Source: UBA4416 sp036676295
GTDB taxonomy: Bacteria > Bacteroidota > Bacteroidia > B-17B0 > Aurantibacillaceae
NCBI GenBank assembly: GCA_036676295.1
Contig: JAKFDE010000005.1
Location: 43,538-107,537, forward strand
DNA length: 64,000 nucleotides
Direction of reading: 5' to 3'
Of this stretch, positions 62,501-64,000 are shown one piece after another (within the stretch, counting starts at the first letter, position 1; every line of letters starts with the position of its first letter). Both the position numbers and the translations under genes were made by a program. The notes beneath the pieces are model-generated. The model had not been told where the DNA came from. It worked only from the letters and a program-made list of their open reading frames with translations, and made no database searches.

Positions 62501-64000
62501 TGGAGCAACTAACTCAGTGCAAAATATTACTGCAGTTGGTAACGGTACAGTATACTATACTGTTATTGCTAGTGGCTTAGGTTGTGTAAACGATACTGCA
62601 AATACTGCTTTATCTGTAAACATTGTTTTCCCTGGTGATGCTGTTTGTAACGCCATTCCTTTATCAATCGGAACATCTGCCCCATACAATATTTTTGGAG
62701 CAACAGTTCAAACTGGTGAAGTCGCTCCTCCTGCTACAGGGTTTTCAAATAATACCGGTTGGGGTAATAATACATTAAATAATACAATGTGGTTCTCATT
62801 CGTGGCTCCAACATCAGGATATGTAACTGTACAATCTCCAGGATTTGATACTCAATTAGCTATTTGGAAAGCTGCGGCTTGTGCCGATCTGCTATCTTCA
62901 ACTACTGCTACTTTAGTTGCAGCTAATGATGATGATGCTGCTTATGTAGCACATGGTGGAGCTCTTTATTCTTCATTTGTTTCAGCGGCTTGTTTAACGC
63001 CTGGCGCAACATATTTTATTCAATTAGACTCTTATGATCCGGCAGCTTCAACTAATTCAACTACCATTGTCTTAACTGATATGGGAGCTCCTTTAAACAC
63101 TTCGTTTACAGGTTTAGCAGCTAACTATTGTATACCAACCGGAGCTAATACTTTTACTCCTGCTACAACAGGCGGTATCTTTACAATTAACACCAGTACT
63201 ACATCAGTAACTTCTTTCTCAGCTTCAACTGTTGGAACTTATACTGTAAATTATGCTATTTATGGCTGTAACTCGTCATCTGTTACTACTGTAAATCCTA
63301 ATCCTACATTAACCGTAGTTGCTTCTAATACTGCTATTTGTAATGGTTCTTCTGCAACATTTACAGCTTCAGGTGCTACTAACTATACTTGGTCTCCTGT
63401 AGGTGGTACATCGGATATTGCAACTGTATCTCCAACTACAACTTCTACATATTCTGTTGTTGGCCAATCTACATTAGGTTGTTCTTCTACCGCTACAGTT
63501 TCTTTAGTCGTAAATAACGCGCCTACGTTAAGCATCAGTGCTCCATCTACAGTAATTTGTAGTGGTGTAAGCGCTACGTTAACTGCTACAAGTTCTAGTC
63601 CAAACTACTCTTGGTCTCCAAGTGGTAATACAACTGCTACAGAAGTTGTTTCATCTGCCTCAGTTTATACTGTTACAAGTCAAAATGCCGGATGTGTATC
63701 TACTGCAACTATTTCTATTGGTGTAAATACATCTCCAACAATAGCAGTAACAGCAAGTACTCCATCGTTATGTTCTGGCTCTGCAGTTACTTTTACAGCA
63801 TCAGGTGCAACTAACTATACTTGGTCGCCAGTTGGTGGCACAGCTGATATAGCTACTGTTACTCCATCTGCTACTGCCATTTATACAGTAACAGGAGAAT
63901 CTGCAGGGTGTAGTGCTACTGCTACTGTAAATATCAATGTAACTTCTACGCCAACAGTTTCAGCAGTATCTAATCCAACAGCCATTTGCTTAGGTAATAG
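59580..64000 (+). CDS. Giant secreted multidomain protein (3' end outside window)
   Basis: At least 1473 residues, open at the right edge. A signal peptide (residues 1-21, ending VQAQ) is followed by a jelly-roll-like domain to about 200. Fibronectin type III modules follow (about 215-305 with WDIYYGSAPLTPP, and two more near 590-780, WDVYFGASPLTPP). A GEVED domain lies near 780-920 (KIWIDFNDDLDFND, YGAYEDYSINI), then a domain with two FxDTQLAIW-type strands and repeated Ig-like units (ASGATNYTWSPVGGT occurs twice). Such proteins normally end in a T9SS sorting domain, which would lie beyond the window. It is probably an adhesin or a large surface protein. The 186-base gap before it holds no clear promoter. 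Confidence 0.88.
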   Translation, partial: MKKQLFSVLSFLMLCIGVQAQTTLISPTGDGGFETGGTFAANNWSITSATQVNQWVVGVNATAGFTGANAAYVSDTYATTTTHSYVVTSTSAVHFYRDVTVPVGETNIQLSFKWLSQGEGTAWDKMRVWLVPTAFTPTAGTQVTSTGTAPAGRVQVGLTNYNLQSTWATANIAIPTAYAGNSFRLVFEWSNDNSGGTMPPAAIDDINLTSSSCGVSPTALNTSTVLTTSANFTWTAGGTETGWDIYYGSAPLTPPTASTVPTATSAATSYSATGLIPSTNYSVYVRAMCGGSIIAPWTPVKAFVTAALPEDLQTVQMTAPAVSATGCYGSSIPVVIQIKNVGSSILDFSTNNATIITNITGTNPQSFTTTVNTGTLAVNATQNVTVSATYNMSAVGVYSVNASATLATPDANTANDAMAVATRTTTSGTPAPYFQDFAAGTTPAGWVNTSSWSFATTHGVTNNGIYKNIYSAGTSGSFNLLKLGTLTGSESIAFDFRILNWSGFPTAGTPAGNWGNVKVQVSTDCGATFTDIGTIDNTNHTQTGQNWYNKVYSLAAYAGQNVTIRILGTWASGDYYVDMDNFNIASCFAPTGLATANITTTTTDILWVTPSAGSPASYISEVRTSGAAGSGTLGLVSTATITAPTTTTNVTGLTAFTAYTVYVRSDCGAGDLSTWTSMTFTTLAACPVPTSLTVNALTTGSASVVWTAGGSETAWDVYFGASPLTPPTATTVPTATTAATSYTATGLTADTNYSIYVRSNCGVGNESIWTPVTTFFTGYCTPAPTSVDDLGITNVDINNSEISNASVAEPGNYGDYSAQIANVYQNTSVPFAITYETGYTYDTKIWIDFNDDLDFNDAGENVYTGVSTSASPTTLTGVINIPAGAQVGTHRLRIGGVDFGPPTPCYNGSYGAYEDYSINIQVPPPCTLTPVAGTISGPSPVNIGTTNSYTISPADANLQWYSSTSATGPWTMIAGATNSVQNITAVGNGTVYYTVIASGLGCVNDTANTALSVNIVFPGDAVCNAIPLSIGTSAPYNIFGATVQTGEVAPPATGFSNNTGWGNNTLNNTMWFSFVAPTSGYVTVQSPGFDTQLAIWKAAACADLLSSTTATLVAANDDDAAYVAHGGALYSSFVSAACLTPGATYFIQLDSYDPAASTNSTTIVLTDMGAPLNTSFTGLAANYCIPTGANTFTPATTGGIFTINTSTTSVTSFSASTVGTYTVNYAIYGCNSSSVTTVNPNPTLTVVASNTAICNGSSATFTASGATNYTWSPVGGTSDIATVSPTTTSTYSVVGQSTLGCSSTATVSLVVNNAPTLSISAPSTVICSGVSATLTATSSSPNYSWSPSGNTTATEVVSSASVYTVTSQNAGCVSTATISIGVNTSPTIAVTASTPSLCSGSAVTFTASGATNYTWSPVGGTADIATVTPSATAIYTVTGESAGCSATATVNINVTSTPTVSAVSNPTAICLGN

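Overview
The window is AT-rich bacterial DNA from a member of the Bacteroidota, probably a Flavobacteriia- or Chitinophagia-like lineage that I cannot place further. The evidence is: promoters of the Bacteroidota type (TTTG, about 19-20 bases, TAnnTTTG); almost no Shine-Dalgarno sequences before genes; type IX secretion (T9SS) components and cargo with both type A and type B (gliding-motility-type) C-terminal sorting domains; and a bifunctional DAHP synthase/chorismate mutase.

Layout. 1-3056 (minus): end of an operon with a PASTA-domain protein, a T9SS cargo protein and a truncated rluD. 3259-16730 (plus): the conserved tRNA-Thr/Tyr/Gly/Thr - tuf - tRNA-Trp - secE - nusG - rplK - rplA - rplJ - rplL - rpoB - rpoC superoperon, with a consensus promoter, boxA-like elements before two tRNA groups, an attenuator-like hairpin before rpoB and a terminator after rpoC. 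16830-20455: an ORF6N DNA-binding protein, a histidine kinase/response regulator pair and DAHP synthase/chorismate mutase. 20626-21229: a 46-residue Cys/Lys-rich microprotein too short for ordinary ORF calling, then a 17-residue-repeat 'beta-flower'-type secreted protein. 21281-25806: a TMTC-like membrane/TPR protein, two LPS-type glycosyltransferases and a short-chain dehydrogenase. 25841-34217: a T9SS-linked module made of a PorP/SprF-like protein, a PorE-like TPR/PD40/OmpA protein, an M43 metalloprotease and a 1478-residue PKD adhesin with a type B sorting domain. 34269-37663: two di-iron membrane lipid enzymes around a cupin-GNAT fusion, then a small type A cargo protein.

37828-43529 (minus) is the ATP synthase operon atpB-E-F-H-A-G, with an extra lipoprotein gene between atpH and atpA. 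Next come a divergent M23 peptidase and porW/sprE, a 2152-residue SprB-like type B adhesin, and then bactofilin, AtpZ and an AtpI-like protein. These last three usually sit directly before atpB in related genomes, so the locus looks rearranged. 54967-59372 holds a secreted bleomycin-hydrolase-type peptidase, a coiled-coil membrane protein and a FUSC transporter-like protein. A giant fibronectin-III/GEVED/Ig-type secreted protein runs off the right edge.

Themes. Three gene groups encode T9SS machinery or its partners, and at least four genes encode its cargo. Several -7 elements lie so close to start codons that very short or absent 5' leaders are predicted. One gene, the 2152-residue adhesin, has a perfect Shine-Dalgarno sequence, which is unusual for this phylum. 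No CRISPR array, insertion sequence, rRNA or prophage was seen.
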